In this document: in pieces, positions 18,101 through 26,184 of the stretch
Numbering within the stretch: position 1 is the stretch's first letter
Layout of the letters: the number at the start of each line of letters is the position of its first letter
NCBI RefSeq assembly: GCF_001613125.1
Contig: NZ_BDBT01000005.1
Location: 62,001-126,000, forward strand
Origin: Nocardia shimofusensis NBRC 100134
GTDB lineage: Bacteria; Actinomycetota; Actinomycetes; Mycobacteriales; Mycobacteriaceae
Direction of reading: 5' to 3'
Length of the DNA: 64,000 bases
Position numbers and translations under genes: made by a program
Notes under the pieces: generated by a model
Database searches by the model: none
Told to the model about the DNA's origin: nothing
Seen by the model: the letters and a program-made list of their open reading frames with translations, nothing else

Positions 18101-21100
18101 CATCGCCTCGATCGCGGCGGCGAAGCGAACGGTCTCGCGCGCGTTGCGATACCAGTACTCCGGCGCGATCGGCTCGCCGTCCACGGGCCTACCGGACACT
18201 GTCGAATACCACTGCGTCACCGGCGGATTCGCCGTCATCTCGGACAGTTCCGCGGTCAGCGGCTCACGGATGGACTCGATCAGGCGACAGTGCCCGGCGA
18301 AACCGGGACCGGACGCGCCGAGCCGGGTGTAGACACCGGCCTGGTCCAGTTCGGCCAGCAGTTCGTGCACCGCGGTCTGCTCACCGGCCACGACGGCCGA
18401 ACGGCCGACATTGACCGCCGCGATCGAGATCCGGCCGTCGAAAGCCGCCAGCCTGTCGGCGACCTGCTCCTCGGGCAGGCCGACCACCGCCATCGCCCCC
18501 GGCTCGGAGATATCGCTCATCAACCGGCTGCGGGTGACGATGATGCGGGCGGCATCGCCGAGTTCGAGCACGCCCGCGCAGTAGGCGGCGGCGATCTCCC
18601 CCTGGCTGTGCCCGACCACCGCGTCCGGAACGACGCCTGCCGCGCGCCACGATGCGGCCAGCGCGGCCATCGTGGCGAACAGCAGCGGCTGCACGACCGG
18701 GAAGTCGATCAGGTCCGCGGCGGTCACGTTCGTGAGGCGGTCCGCGAGCGACCAGCCGAGCAGCGCGGCGAACTCCTTGTCGCAGTGCAGGTATTCGGCT
18801 CGGAAGTCCTCGTCGCGCTCGAGCAGATCGCGTGCCATGCCCACCCATTGGGTGCCCTGCCCCGGGAACACGAACGCGGTCTTGGCGTTGGTGAGCACCG
18901 CGCCGGTGCCCACGACCGCACGGGCAGACCCGCGGCCCTCGACCAGATCGGTCAGCCCGCTCAGCATCTCGTCGCGATCGGCCGCGATCACCACCGCGCG
19001 CCGCTCGAACCGGGTGCGCTCGAAGGCCAGCGAGCGGGCGATCGGCCCCGGCTCGAGCGTCGGATCGCCGAGCACCAGATCGCGCAACCGCTGCGCCTGG
19101 CCGAGCAGGGACGCCTCGCTGCGCGCCGAGATCGGCAGCAGCAGGACCCGTCCGGCGTCGGGCTCCGGCGAGGAAGCCGTCGCCTCCGAACGAACACCGC
19201 TCTGCGCGGACACACCGTCGGCTCGGGGCGTGCCGCCGACCAGGATCGCAGCGCCCGGCGCAGACGCCGGCGGCGCCTGCTCGAGGATCAGGTGCGTATT
19301 GGTGCCGCTGAGGCCGAAGGCGCTGACCGCGGCACGACGCGGACGCGATCCCGCGGGCCACGGCATCGGCTCGCCTTGCACCGCGACTCCACTGTGTTCC
19401 CAGTCGACATGCGGCGAGGGCACGCGGGCGTTCAGCGTGGCGGGGATGCGCTCGTGCTGCAGGGCCAGCACCAGTTTGATGATGCCCGCGACACCTGCCG
19501 CGGCCTGGGTGTGACCGAGGTTGGATTTGAGCGATCCGATGCCCAGCGGCCGTTCGGGGTCGCGGCCGGGACCGTAGACCCGGGCCAGGGCGCGGGCCTC
19601 TATCGGATCGCCGAGCGCGGTGCCGGTGCCGTGCGCTTCCACGTAGTCGATGTCGTGCGGCGAGAGTCCCGTCACGCGCAGCGCGGAGCGGAGCACCTGT
19701 TCCTGCGCGGCACCGTTCGGCGCGCTCAGTCCCTGGCTGCGGCCGTCCTGATTGACCGCGGATCCGCGAATGACCGCGAGCACCCGGTCACCGTCGCGGC
19801 GGGCGTCGGCGAGGCGCTTGAGCATGATCATGCCCGCCCCCTCGGCCCACACCGTGCCGTCGGCCTCGGCGGAGAACGGCGCGCACCTGCCGCGCGGGGA
19901 GAGCACGCCCAGCCGGGACAGTTCGATGTGCGGGGTCGGCGACATGAGCAGGGTGACCCCGCCCGCGAGCGCGGCATCGCACTCCCCCGCGCGCAGTGCC
20001 TGCACCGCTTGGTGCACGGCCACGATCGAGGAGGAGCAGGCGGTGTCCACGCTGACCGCCGGGCCGTGCAGGCCGAGGGTGTAGGAGATGCGCCCGGAGG
20101 CGACGCTCGGCGAGAGTCCGGTGCCGACTTGGCCGTTCAACTGTTCGGGAGCCGGGTCGGCGAGATAGCCGGTGCTGTAGAGGCCGAGGTAGACGCCGGT
20201 CTGGCTGCCGTGCAGGGTGCGCGGATCGCGGCCGGAGCGTTCGATCGCCTCCCAGGCCAGGTGCAGCATGATGCGCTGCTGGGGATCCATCACGGCGGCT
20301 TCGCGGGGGCCGATGCCGAAGAAGGCGGCATCGAACATGTCGAGCCCGTCGATGTAGCCGCCGCGGAAGGTGTAGGCGCGGCCGGGGGCGGAGGTGTCGG
20401 GGTCGTAGAGTCCGTCGATGTTCCAGCGCCCGGCCGGGAGGTCGGTGATCCCGTCGGCATTGCCGTCGAGCATGCGCCACAGCGCCTCCGGCGAATCCAC
20501 CGAGCCGGGGAAGCGGCACGACATCGACAGGATCGCGACAGCGTCGTCGTCAGCCTCGCCGCCCGCTTCCCGCCCATCCTCGGGTGGATCGGATTCCACT
20601 GTTGTGGTCGGCTTTTCGGGCGCCTTCGCCGCGGTCTCCACCGGTGCGGTCGAAGCGGGAGCGAGGGTCGCGGCGACACCGGCGATGGTGGGATGATCGA
20701 AGAACAGATTCGTGTCGAGGAACCTCCCGGCGAAATCGGAGAGGTCGACCACGAGCTCCACCAGATCGGCCGAGCCCAATCCGAATTCCACCAGCGGACG
20801 GTGTGCGTCGATGCGTTCGGGGTCCAGCTCGGCTTGCCGGGCGATGGCCGTCACCAGCCAGGAGCGGATCTCCTCCGCCGTCGGGCCCGCGCCTGGCCCG
20901 CCCTTCTCGCGCCGGTCCCCGCCCGAGGCGGCCTCTTCGGAATCCCCCGTGCCGTAGCCGGATTCGGCGAATGTGTCGTCCTCCATGGTGTCGTAGTCGT
21001 CGAGTTCGTCCTCGGGCGACCGGATCGGGGCGGCACTCAGGGCGAGCAGTTCCCCGGACAGGTACGCCGCGCGGCAGGCCGAGCGCTGGATCTTGCCGCT

Positions 21101-22735
21101 GCTGGTCTTGAACATCGTCGCGGGCCGGATCAGCACGACCGCGGCGAGCGCGAGCCCGTGTTCGGTCGTGATCGCCGCGCGCACCGCGCCCTCGATCTCG
21201 GCGAGCACGGCGGGATCGTCGCCACGCACCTCGGCGACCACGACCGGCTGTTCCCCGTCGATCCCGATGTCGACCGAGAAGGCGGCGACGCACCCGGCGC
21301 GAATGCCCTCGTGCGCGCTTTCGACGGTGGCCTCGATGTCCTGCGGATAGTGGTTGCGCCCGTCGACGATCAGCAGGTCCTTGCGCCGTCCGGTGACGAA
21401 AAGCTGTCCCGCCGAGAAGAATCCGAGATCACCGGTGCGCAGGTAGCGCAGATCGTCGCCGGGCAGAGTCGCGCCGGGCAGAGTCGCGCCGAACACCTCG
21501 GCGCTCGCCTCGTCGTCGCGGAAGTATCCCGCCGCCACGCTTCCGCCTGCGACCCAGATCTCGCCTTCGACGCCCTCGTCGAGCCGACGGCCTTCCCCGG
21601 GATCGACGATGGCGACCGCCATACCGCCGACCGGCCGTCCGACCCCGGTCAGCTCCACTTCGCGCGCGCCGGGAAGGTCGCTGGGCACGACACCGAAGAC
21701 CGGTGGCGCGGACACCTCGGGCGCGGTCACGATGAGCGTCGCCTCGGCCAGTCCGTAGACGGGGTGGTGCGCTTCGGGCCGGAACCCGGCCGGGGCGAAG
21801 GTCTCGGCGAACCGGCGCACGGTGGCGGGCCGCACCGGCTCGGAGCCGTTGAACGCGACCCGCCACCGGCTCAGGTCCAGCGATTCGAGCTGTTCGGGCG
21901 TCACCCGGCGCACACAGAGTTCGTAGGCGAAGTTCGGGCCGCCGCTGGTGTGCGCGCCGAACTCCGAGATCGCCCGCAGCCAGCGGTGCGGGCGCTGCAG
22001 GAAGTGCAGCGGCGACATGAGCACCGAATGCGCCCCGAGATACACCGTCTGCAGCAGCGGCGCGATCAGGCCCATGTCGTGATACATCGGCAGCCAGCTG
22101 GCGAACAGGGCGCCGTCCCACGATTCGATCAGATCGCGGTCGTGACCGAGGCCGACGGCGAGCGCGTCCTGGTTGTGCAGCAGATTCGCGTGCGTCAGCA
22201 TCACGCCGCGCGGCGCGCTGGTCGAGCCGGAGGTGTACTGGAGGAAGGCGAGCGAATCCGGACCGATGTCGGGTTCCTGCCAGCGAACGGCCTCGTCCGA
22301 GGCGATGTCATCGGTGGCGAGCCATTCGATCCCGGCCAGTTCGGGGATGTCGGCGCACAGCGCGAGAATGTCGTCGACGACCCGGCGCGGGGCGAGCACC
22401 ACGTCGACATCGGCGTGCGCGACCATCCGCCGCAGCCTGCGCAACGACCGGGTCTCCCATTCCGGCAGCGGCGCGGGAACGGCTACCACGCCCGCGGCCA
22501 GGCAGCCGAAGAACGCCTCGGCGAACTCCGGGCCCGCCGGGTAGAGCATCAGCGCCCGGCGGGCGCCCGACTCCTGCAGCACCGCTCCGATCGCCTTGGT
22601 GCGCAACCCCAGATCGCCGTAGGTCAGTGCTCTGCTCGGCCCCTCGACCTCTCCCTCGTCGAGGAACCGGTAGACCGGCTCATCCGGCCGAGATTCGACC
22701 TGGCCGAACAGTTTTCCGACGAAAGTGTTACGCAC
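12128..22735 (-). CDS. Hybrid lipid megasynthase: FAAL-ACP-KS-AT-DH-KR-ACP-C-FkbH
   Basis: A 3535-aa assembly-line enzyme. Approximate domains: FAAL 5-570 (QYTSGSTSAPRGVMLTH; GRRKDLLIVDGRNHYPQD), loading a fatty acid as its adenylate; ACP1 ~618-690 (FGLGSADLVEL, Ser ~654); KS ~728-1160 (DTACSSS, EAHGTGT, SLKSNLGHT all intact); AT ~1287-1630 (GHSQGEIAAAYC); DH ~1648-1945 (SDHAGPNTVLMPGAS and HPALLDAALHA); KR ~2200-2420 (TGAPGRLGS, Ser/Tyr catalytic pair, LDD motif of B-type); ACP2 ~2468-2555 (LGLDSLMAVEL); condensation domain ~2580-2985 (HHSMSDV); FkbH-type glyceryl transferase/phosphatase ~3005-3533 (VVDGDDTLW, SAGWEDKP, YLDDNP, RRTNQFTLGP, SCRALGRGVEERL). No ER or TE. GTG 22735 is chosen (AGGA 8 nt upstream); GTG 22831 is also in frame. 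The next gene supplies the acceptor carrier and reductive release. Confidence 0.92.
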   Translation of the reverse strand: MRNTFVGKLFGQVESRPDEPVYRFLDEGEVEGPSRALTYGDLGLRTKAIGAVLQESGARRALMLYPAGPEFAEAFFGCLAAGVVAVPAPLPEWETRSLRRLRRMVAHADVDVVLAPRRVVDDILALCADIPELAGIEWLATDDIASDEAVRWQEPDIGPDSLAFLQYTSGSTSAPRGVMLTHANLLHNQDALAVGLGHDRDLIESWDGALFASWLPMYHDMGLIAPLLQTVYLGAHSVLMSPLHFLQRPHRWLRAISEFGAHTSGGPNFAYELCVRRVTPEQLESLDLSRWRVAFNGSEPVRPATVRRFAETFAPAGFRPEAHHPVYGLAEATLIVTAPEVSAPPVFGVVPSDLPGAREVELTGVGRPVGGMAVAIVDPGEGRRLDEGVEGEIWVAGGSVAAGYFRDDEASAEVFGATLPGATLPGDDLRYLRTGDLGFFSAGQLFVTGRRKDLLIVDGRNHYPQDIEATVESAHEGIRAGCVAAFSVDIGIDGEQPVVVAEVRGDDPAVLAEIEGAVRAAITTEHGLALAAVVLIRPATMFKTSSGKIQRSACRAAYLSGELLALSAAPIRSPEDELDDYDTMEDDTFAESGYGTGDSEEAASGGDRREKGGPGAGPTAEEIRSWLVTAIARQAELDPERIDAHRPLVEFGLGSADLVELVVDLSDFAGRFLDTNLFFDHPTIAGVAATLAPASTAPVETAAKAPEKPTTTVESDPPEDGREAGGEADDDAVAILSMSCRFPGSVDSPEALWRMLDGNADGITDLPAGRWNIDGLYDPDTSAPGRAYTFRGGYIDGLDMFDAAFFGIGPREAAVMDPQQRIMLHLAWEAIERSGRDPRTLHGSQTGVYLGLYSTGYLADPAPEQLNGQVGTGLSPSVASGRISYTLGLHGPAVSVDTACSSSIVAVHQAVQALRAGECDAALAGGVTLLMSPTPHIELSRLGVLSPRGRCAPFSAEADGTVWAEGAGMIMLKRLADARRDGDRVLAVIRGSAVNQDGRSQGLSAPNGAAQEQVLRSALRVTGLSPHDIDYVEAHGTGTALGDPIEARALARVYGPGRDPERPLGIGSLKSNLGHTQAAAGVAGIIKLVLALQHERIPATLNARVPSPHVDWEHSGVAVQGEPMPWPAGSRPRRAAVSAFGLSGTNTHLILEQAPPASAPGAAILVGGTPRADGVSAQSGVRSEATASSPEPDAGRVLLLPISARSEASLLGQAQRLRDLVLGDPTLEPGPIARSLAFERTRFERRAVVIAADRDEMLSGLTDLVEGRGSARAVVGTGAVLTNAKTAFVFPGQGTQWVGMARDLLERDEDFRAEYLHCDKEFAALLGWSLADRLTNVTAADLIDFPVVQPLLFATMAALAASWRAAGVVPDAVVGHSQGEIAAAYCAGVLELGDAARIIVTRSRLMSDISEPGAMAVVGLPEEQVADRLAAFDGRISIAAVNVGRSAVVAGEQTAVHELLAELDQAGVYTRLGASGPGFAGHCRLIESIREPLTAELSEMTANPPVTQWYSTVSGRPVDGEPIAPEYWYRNARETVRFAAAIEAMIDDGFRYFVEMGVHPSLTAAVQSVSEDRSREVVAVGSLVRDQDGPACLAASRAALYVAGHELDWAALLPESGRVDLPTYAFDERRFWTDPIRHGGALGPDESLAHPILGAAVPNPESGGVTLTGRISRGQQPWVSDHAGPNTVLMPGASLVEMAVRAGDEVGAPVVRELVLRAPLLVPERDAVRVHVVVGADEDDGGRTVRIYGREDRDPDPAWTLHAEGRLAEELATPLARPLGELVTARARSSEDASPPVTWSENAATAMDSSTWPPTGAVPVDVGELYATLAARGHHYGPLFRAVRAVWRVQGGGPTTSAGPVGARAGNDGRRDGGDDGATSNGGGGYLDEFYAEIELDEAAHADAAKFGIHPALLDAALHATTLFSANTGSALLPFVWSDVTLTASGATALRVRLTRSGPDSIALTATDRGGRPVISVGSVLSRPVDAVHWDAAALAPAHRRLFTVQWTARRLPPPDPARTVRIWDAEDPRPADIVVVPARTGDSPSHAHAAAQHMLAALQQILGDPRFERSIVVVQTTGAVALPGDDGPDPAGAVVWGLVRSAQSENPGRIVLADSSGVPTEPGRRSDGPGKGTEAGVSSGGAQAGPAAGPGGSVLSAAELTALVASDEPQWAVRDGVAYVPRLAGLPEPASNALGRKQIGDGAVLITGAPGRLGSALALHLADAYGARDLVLVSRRGIDGPGGHALHDDLTRRGVRVRFARCDITDRAALTDLLADLPLAGVVHAATVLDDGTLGTLTPERLDAVLRPKVDAAHYLHELTADRDLSLFVLFSAAGSLFGTPGQANYAAANAYLDALAVHRRRLGLPAQALAWGAWEVDMHEHMSQADIRRITRAGVRAFSVPEGMACFDAALREDEPIVVPLLLDAGVLRHAPELPSLLRGLVRGSARRAAADRGQAATTAGTGFAERLRSASPAEAAELARTAVAEWTGQVLGHDGSETVALDQSFQSLGLDSLMAVELRNKVREHTGIVVPLGAILADSDPTALAGYLLDQVRDQNHGDERSDTPAAEAPAEVPDLETLPLTRDMVRLLRTEQLGIPSAAQTGGLALRLPVTVTRPEFQRALTALANRHAALRTTIRSSDEHGRQLAITRESGVVGEWRELDRLDDEVAAAHFRELMARPFDLATGPLWRFELLDGGASGRILLIGAHHSMSDVQSVLLVAGELAAELSGAGPLADAPTNRDMRQLLSAQANKPGEADEAVRRWREAFAGARRLELGSARPAERTYGAGALALALPTDLHDRVAERARELGVTPAAVFLGALTVFLAGRSGADRFALAVPVDTRMHADAVGAVGYFGVPVPFPAAIEPGEAVSDVLRRTGERLRGLLVPGAGFGDVLAALAAQGLYRENAPMVEVYFNYLRAPSASGRAELVPVSTGYSDLDLMVAVLPDTGQVWLTYNTDILDEAACTELGTQYLATVAAVVADPGAPASVAADDTPTATVRAALGATFALGRIPELLGAASAESAPITVAEAPYHHLAAALRDPSGVFAQPSTALGIALLRAADLERFGALTDELLAELAEEYPTAVRAVAERTRGPIIVGILPSHEPARRLLDWERTIADLLRDIPGVALLDTAEWTRRHAVAAVFDERTDILAHLPFTAEFQAAVALTLADTVAAVTEPAPKVIVVDGDDTLWSGIAGEIGADAVVFDDARFALTDRLRQWRAAGTVLALVSNNDDDVVRTILDRADSPLRYDDFAAVSAGWEDKPARVAELARTLNLGLAEFCYLDDNPVEVARMRAALPEVLSVTCPPAEDLPAFLTRLWPMTPVATTAEDRARADYYRQERERDDARASTEFGAFLEQLGLEVDIEELTEQTGERARQLVRRTNQFTLGPAGPDDFDRWRTEGELWTATARDRFGEYGLIAVLALRVEDGTLMITGWHLSCRALGRGVEERLFAWLADRAETLDCATVRIRVEHTARNTPARRLIARLAGLARHDETLDAFVAPQRLREFRSWTAIDQHEEETTP
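21461..21490. repeat. In-frame 15-bp duplication in the FAAL domain
   Basis: Two perfect consecutive copies of GGGCAGAGTCGCGCC, encoding ATLPG twice (FGATLPGATLPGDD) in a surface loop just before the YLRTGDLG motif of the FAAL domain. It looks like a recent slip duplication that keeps the frame. Confidence 0.85.
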
Positions 22736-22903
22736 GAGTTGAGTCCTGACGTCCGGTCCGTGGTACACCCGCTGGTTTACCCGGGGCTCTGCATTGCGTT
22801 GGGGAAGTAGCGCACTGGTGTCCGGAACCACAGTAGTGGGACCGCCGGTATCAGCAAGACGATTACCAAGATCGCGGGGTTTCCTCCGATCGGCGCCGAC
22901 CGC

Positions 22904-22928
22904 GCCGAAGGTCCTGTCCCCCTTCGGC
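22904..22928. terminator. Hairpin between the acyl-CoA dehydrogenase and megasynthase genes
   Basis: A perfect 8-bp inverted repeat, GCCGAAGG (22904-22911) and CCTTCGGC (22921-22928), with a 9-nt loop, in the 296-bp gap 22736-23031. It could end or attenuate transcription from the dehydrogenase, giving the megasynthase its own promoter. No U-run. Nothing else is recognised in the gap. Confidence 0.4.
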
Positions 22929-23031
22929 TTCGATCATCGGCGGGCCGGCGGCGGTCACGTCCCGATGGTCCGATGTCTGCGCTACCGACAGCCCTGCGTG
23001 GCCTGCCCGGACTCCTCGATCGGTGACACAC

Positions 23032-24207
23032 TCAGCCCCGGAACGCCCCGACGCCGGTCACCTGCTCCCCGATGACGAGCAGGTGCATCTCGCTGGTGCC
23101 CTCGTAGGTGAGCACCGACTCGAGGTTGTTGGCATGACGCAGCGGCGAGTACTCCAGGGTGATACCGCTGGCGCCGAGCAGGGTACGACATTCCCGGGCG
23201 ATGGCGATCGCCTCACGCACACTGTTGAGCTTGCCCAGGCTGACCTGCTGGTGCCGCAGCGTCCCCGCGTCCTTCATCCGGCCCAGGTGCAGGGCGAGCA
23301 ACATGCCCTTGCCCAGCTCGAGGGTCATATCGGCCAGCTTCTGCTGGGTCAGCTGGTAGGCGGCCAGCGGACGGTCGAAGACCTCGCGGTGACGCACGTA
23401 GTCGATGGTCTGCTCGAGGCAGTCGCGGGCCGCGCCCAGCGCGCCGAAGGTGATGCCGAAGCGGGCTTCGTTCAGGCACGACAGCGGCCCGGACAGACCG
23501 CGCGCTTCGGGCAGCATGGCGTCGGCGGGCAGGCGCACGTCGTCCAGCACGAGTTCGGAGGTGACCGAGGCGCGCAGCGAGAGCTTGCGGTGGATGGCGT
23601 TGGCGGTGAAACCGGGAGTTCCCGCCGGAACCAGGAACCCGCGCACGCCCTCTTCCGTCTGCGCCCACACCGTCGCGACGTCGGCGATGGAGCCGTTGGT
23701 GATCCACATCTTGCTGCCGTTGAGCACCCAGTCGCCGCCGTCACGCTTGGCGGAGGTGCGCATGCCCGCCGGATTGGAACCGAAGTCGGGTTCGGTGAGA
23801 CCGAAGCAGCCGATGGCCTCGCCGGAGGCCAGGCGCGGCAGCCAATGCCGCTTCTGCTCCTCCGAGCCCCAGCGGTGGATCGAGTACATCGACAGCGAGC
23901 CCTGCACCGAGACCAGGCTGCGCAACCCGCTGTCGCCGGCCTCGAGCTCCATACAGGCCAAGCCGTAGGCCACGGCGCTGGTCCCCGCGCAGTCGTAACC
24001 CTTCAGATGCATACCGAGCAGGCCGAGCGCACCGGCCTCGCGCGCGATCTCCCGCGCGATCGTGCCCGATTCGAACCACTCGGCGATGCGCGGACGCAAC
24101 CGCTCGTCGACAAAACGCCGCACGGTGGCGGCGATGTCGCGTTCCTCCTCGGACAGCAGGGCGTCGATGCCGAACAGTTCGAGCGGCGTGACGGGGGTTG
24201 TGCTCAT
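23032..24207 (-). CDS. Acyl-CoA dehydrogenase, glutaryl-CoA dehydrogenase-like
   Basis: A 391-aa FAD-dependent acyl-CoA dehydrogenase. The FAD/substrate signature GCFGLTEPDFGSNP, then GSKMWITNGSIADVATVW and the C-terminal LESVLTYEGTSEMHLLVIG place it in the glutaryl-CoA dehydrogenase branch, with the catalytic glutamate in YEGT (about residue 372). The family oxidises the alpha-beta bond of acyl-CoA; the glutaryl-CoA type also decarboxylates. ATG 24207 has GGAGGG 9 nt upstream, better than the ATG at 24267. It lies 75 bp behind the ABC exporter genes and 297 bp before the megasynthase, all on one strand. It may serve lysine/glutarate catabolism or supply a precursor (inference). Confidence 0.88.
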   Translation of the reverse strand: MSTTPVTPLELFGIDALLSEEERDIAATVRRFVDERLRPRIAEWFESGTIAREIAREAGALGLLGMHLKGYDCAGTSAVAYGLACMELEAGDSGLRSLVSVQGSLSMYSIHRWGSEEQKRHWLPRLASGEAIGCFGLTEPDFGSNPAGMRTSAKRDGGDWVLNGSKMWITNGSIADVATVWAQTEEGVRGFLVPAGTPGFTANAIHRKLSLRASVTSELVLDDVRLPADAMLPEARGLSGPLSCLNEARFGITFGALGAARDCLEQTIDYVRHREVFDRPLAAYQLTQQKLADMTLELGKGMLLALHLGRMKDAGTLRHQQVSLGKLNSVREAIAIARECRTLLGASGITLEYSPLRHANNLESVLTYEGTSEMHLLVIGEQVTGVGAFRG

Positions 24208-24282
24208 CGTGGTCGTCCCTCCGACGGGGTGGGTTGCCTGGCGTTCGCTCCAGGCTATCGACGCCATGCGCGCGCCTACGGC

Positions 24283-26184
24283 TCAGACCAGCGATTCGCG
24301 CCAGGCCGCGTGCAGCCCGGCGAAACGGCCCTCCCCGGCGATCAGCTGCTCGGGCGAGCCGTCCTCGACGATCCGGCCCGCCTCCATCACCAGCACCCGG
24401 TCCGCGATGGCCACCGTCGAGAGCCGGTGCGCGATGATGATCGCGGTCCGCCCGCGCAGCACTGTCTCCAGCGCGTCCTGCACCAGACGTTCGCCGGGGA
24501 TGTCCAGGCTGGAGGTCGCCTCGTCGAGCACCAGCACCGCCGGATCGGCCAGGAAGACTCGTGCGAATGCCACCAACTGCCGCTGCCCGGCCGACAATCG
24601 GCCACCGCGGCGGCGCACATCCGTGTCGAAGCCGTCCGGCAACGTATCGACAAAGGTGTCCAGCCCGACCGCACGAGCGGCCGAGCGCACCTCGGCGTCG
24701 TTGGCGTCGGGTCTGCCGATCCGGATGTTGTCGGCCACCGAGCCGGCGAACAGGTACGCCTCCTGGGTGACCATCACGACGTTGCGGCGCAGGTCGGCAT
24801 CGGCGATGCGGCGCAGGTCGTTTCCGTCGAGGGTCACCCGCCCGCCGGACGGGTCGTAGAACCGGGTGAGCAGCTTGACCAGTGTGGATTTTCCCGCGCC
24901 GGTCGGCCCGACCAGGGCGAGTACCTGACCAGCCGGGATGTCGAGGGCGAGTTCGGGTAGCACCGGGTTCTCGGCCGGGGCACCGGAGTAGTCGAACCAG
25001 ACGCGCTCGAGCCGCAGGTGTCCCTCGGCCGTCTTCAGTGGAATCGGGTCGTCGGGTTCTGTCACCGCAGGCTGTTCCTCGAGCACGCCGGAGATCTTCT
25101 CCAGCGCAGCGGCGGCGGACTGATAGGAATTGAACACCTGCGCGAGATCGTCGAGCGGCTTGTAGAAGTTGTTCAGATACAACAGGTATGCCGCGAGTAC
25201 GCCGACAGCGAGATCACCGTGGATGACCCGCCACGCGCCCACCACGATCACGATCACGGTGGTCAGATTGCCCAGCAACCGGGTGAGACCGGTGTATTCG
25301 GCCATGCCGCGCAGCGCGACGATGTTGGCGTCGCGGAAGTCGCCGTCCTCAGCGGCGAGCACCGCGTCGTTGCGCTGCTCACGCCGGAACGCCTGCACCG
25401 CGCGCATCCCGCCCATCGACTCGACGAAATGAACCACGACGCGCGCGACCGCACGCCGAGTGCGGCGATATCCCGTGCGCTGCTTACGCTGCGCCCAACG
25501 GGTGACGAAGACCAACGGCACGAAGCCGACGAACACGATCATCGCCAGCGGCGGATCCAGGTACACCAGCAGTACCGCGATGCTGACCACCGACAGGATC
25601 GCGCCGAGCGCCATGTTCAGCGAGCTCTCCAGCAACTGCTGCAGTGATTCGATGTCTCCGGTCAGCCGAGTGACGATCTTGCCCGAGGTGTATTTCTCGT
25701 GGAAGGCGACGTCGAGGCGCTGGGTGTGGGCAAAGGCGCGGACCCGAAGATCGAACAGCACGTCCTGACTGATCCGGCCGACGAGACGGATGAAGCAGAA
25801 GGTGGCGAGGCCCCCGATCAGGGTCGCGCACAGGTAGCCGCCCACCGCCCACACCAGCGCGGCCCACTCCCCCCGTGTCCCGGCGTCGATGCCGCGATCG
25901 AGACCGTAGGCGACGAACAACGGCCCCGACACCATGGCCGCATTCTCGATCACCACGAGGAGGAGCGCGAGGGCCACAGCGCGCCGGTGCGGCCGGACCA
26001 GTTCGGCGAGCAGCCGCCGCGAGCGCCTGGCCAGTATCAGATTGCCTGCGCCGGTGACATCGGCGTCCTCGTTGGCGATTCCTCGCCATTCGGCGGCCTT
26101 GTCTCCGGTCGGCGCGTCGGCTCCCATCCCGCCGGTCGGCGTGTCGACCGGTGCGACCTTCCGATCGTTGTTGTCCTCACTCAC
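24283..26184 (-). CDS. ABC exporter half-transporter (canonical ATP site subunit)
   Basis: A 633-aa fused membrane-ATPase subunit. About six transmembrane segments lie in residues ~60-350, preceded by a charged cytoplasmic N-terminus. The ATPase domain has Walker A LVGPTGAGKSTLVKLL, signature RLSAGQRQLVAFARVF and Walker B VLVLDEATSSLD with the catalytic glutamate intact, then the switch His in IIAHRLSTV. Its ATG overlaps the stop of the preceding half-transporter (ATGA), so they form a heterodimeric type IV exporter. Such pairs export lipids, peptides or drugs. The location just upstream of the lipid cluster suggests export of its product. Confidence 0.88.
   Translation of the reverse strand: MSEDNNDRKVAPVDTPTGGMGADAPTGDKAAEWRGIANEDADVTGAGNLILARRSRRLLAELVRPHRRAVALALLLVVIENAAMVSGPLFVAYGLDRGIDAGTRGEWAALVWAVGGYLCATLIGGLATFCFIRLVGRISQDVLFDLRVRAFAHTQRLDVAFHEKYTSGKIVTRLTGDIESLQQLLESSLNMALGAILSVVSIAVLLVYLDPPLAMIVFVGFVPLVFVTRWAQRKQRTGYRRTRRAVARVVVHFVESMGGMRAVQAFRREQRNDAVLAAEDGDFRDANIVALRGMAEYTGLTRLLGNLTTVIVIVVGAWRVIHGDLAVGVLAAYLLYLNNFYKPLDDLAQVFNSYQSAAAALEKISGVLEEQPAVTEPDDPIPLKTAEGHLRLERVWFDYSGAPAENPVLPELALDIPAGQVLALVGPTGAGKSTLVKLLTRFYDPSGGRVTLDGNDLRRIADADLRRNVVMVTQEAYLFAGSVADNIRIGRPDANDAEVRSAARAVGLDTFVDTLPDGFDTDVRRRGGRLSAGQRQLVAFARVFLADPAVLVLDEATSSLDIPGERLVQDALETVLRGRTAIIIAHRLSTVAIADRVLVMEAGRIVEDGSPEQLIAGEGRFAGLHAAWRESLV

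Noticed and set aside
17450-22810. Long plus-strand open frame (1786 codons) opposite the megasynthase
   Set aside because: Antisense to intact FAAL, KS and AT motifs. Its translation is His/Arg/Gly-rich with no domain; it is a GC-driven shadow.
22777-23031. Short minus-strand frame with a hydrophobic stretch
   Set aside because: The hydrophobic piece (AILVIVLLIPAVPLLWF) is isolated, there is no ribosome site, and the rest is Arg/Ser noise.
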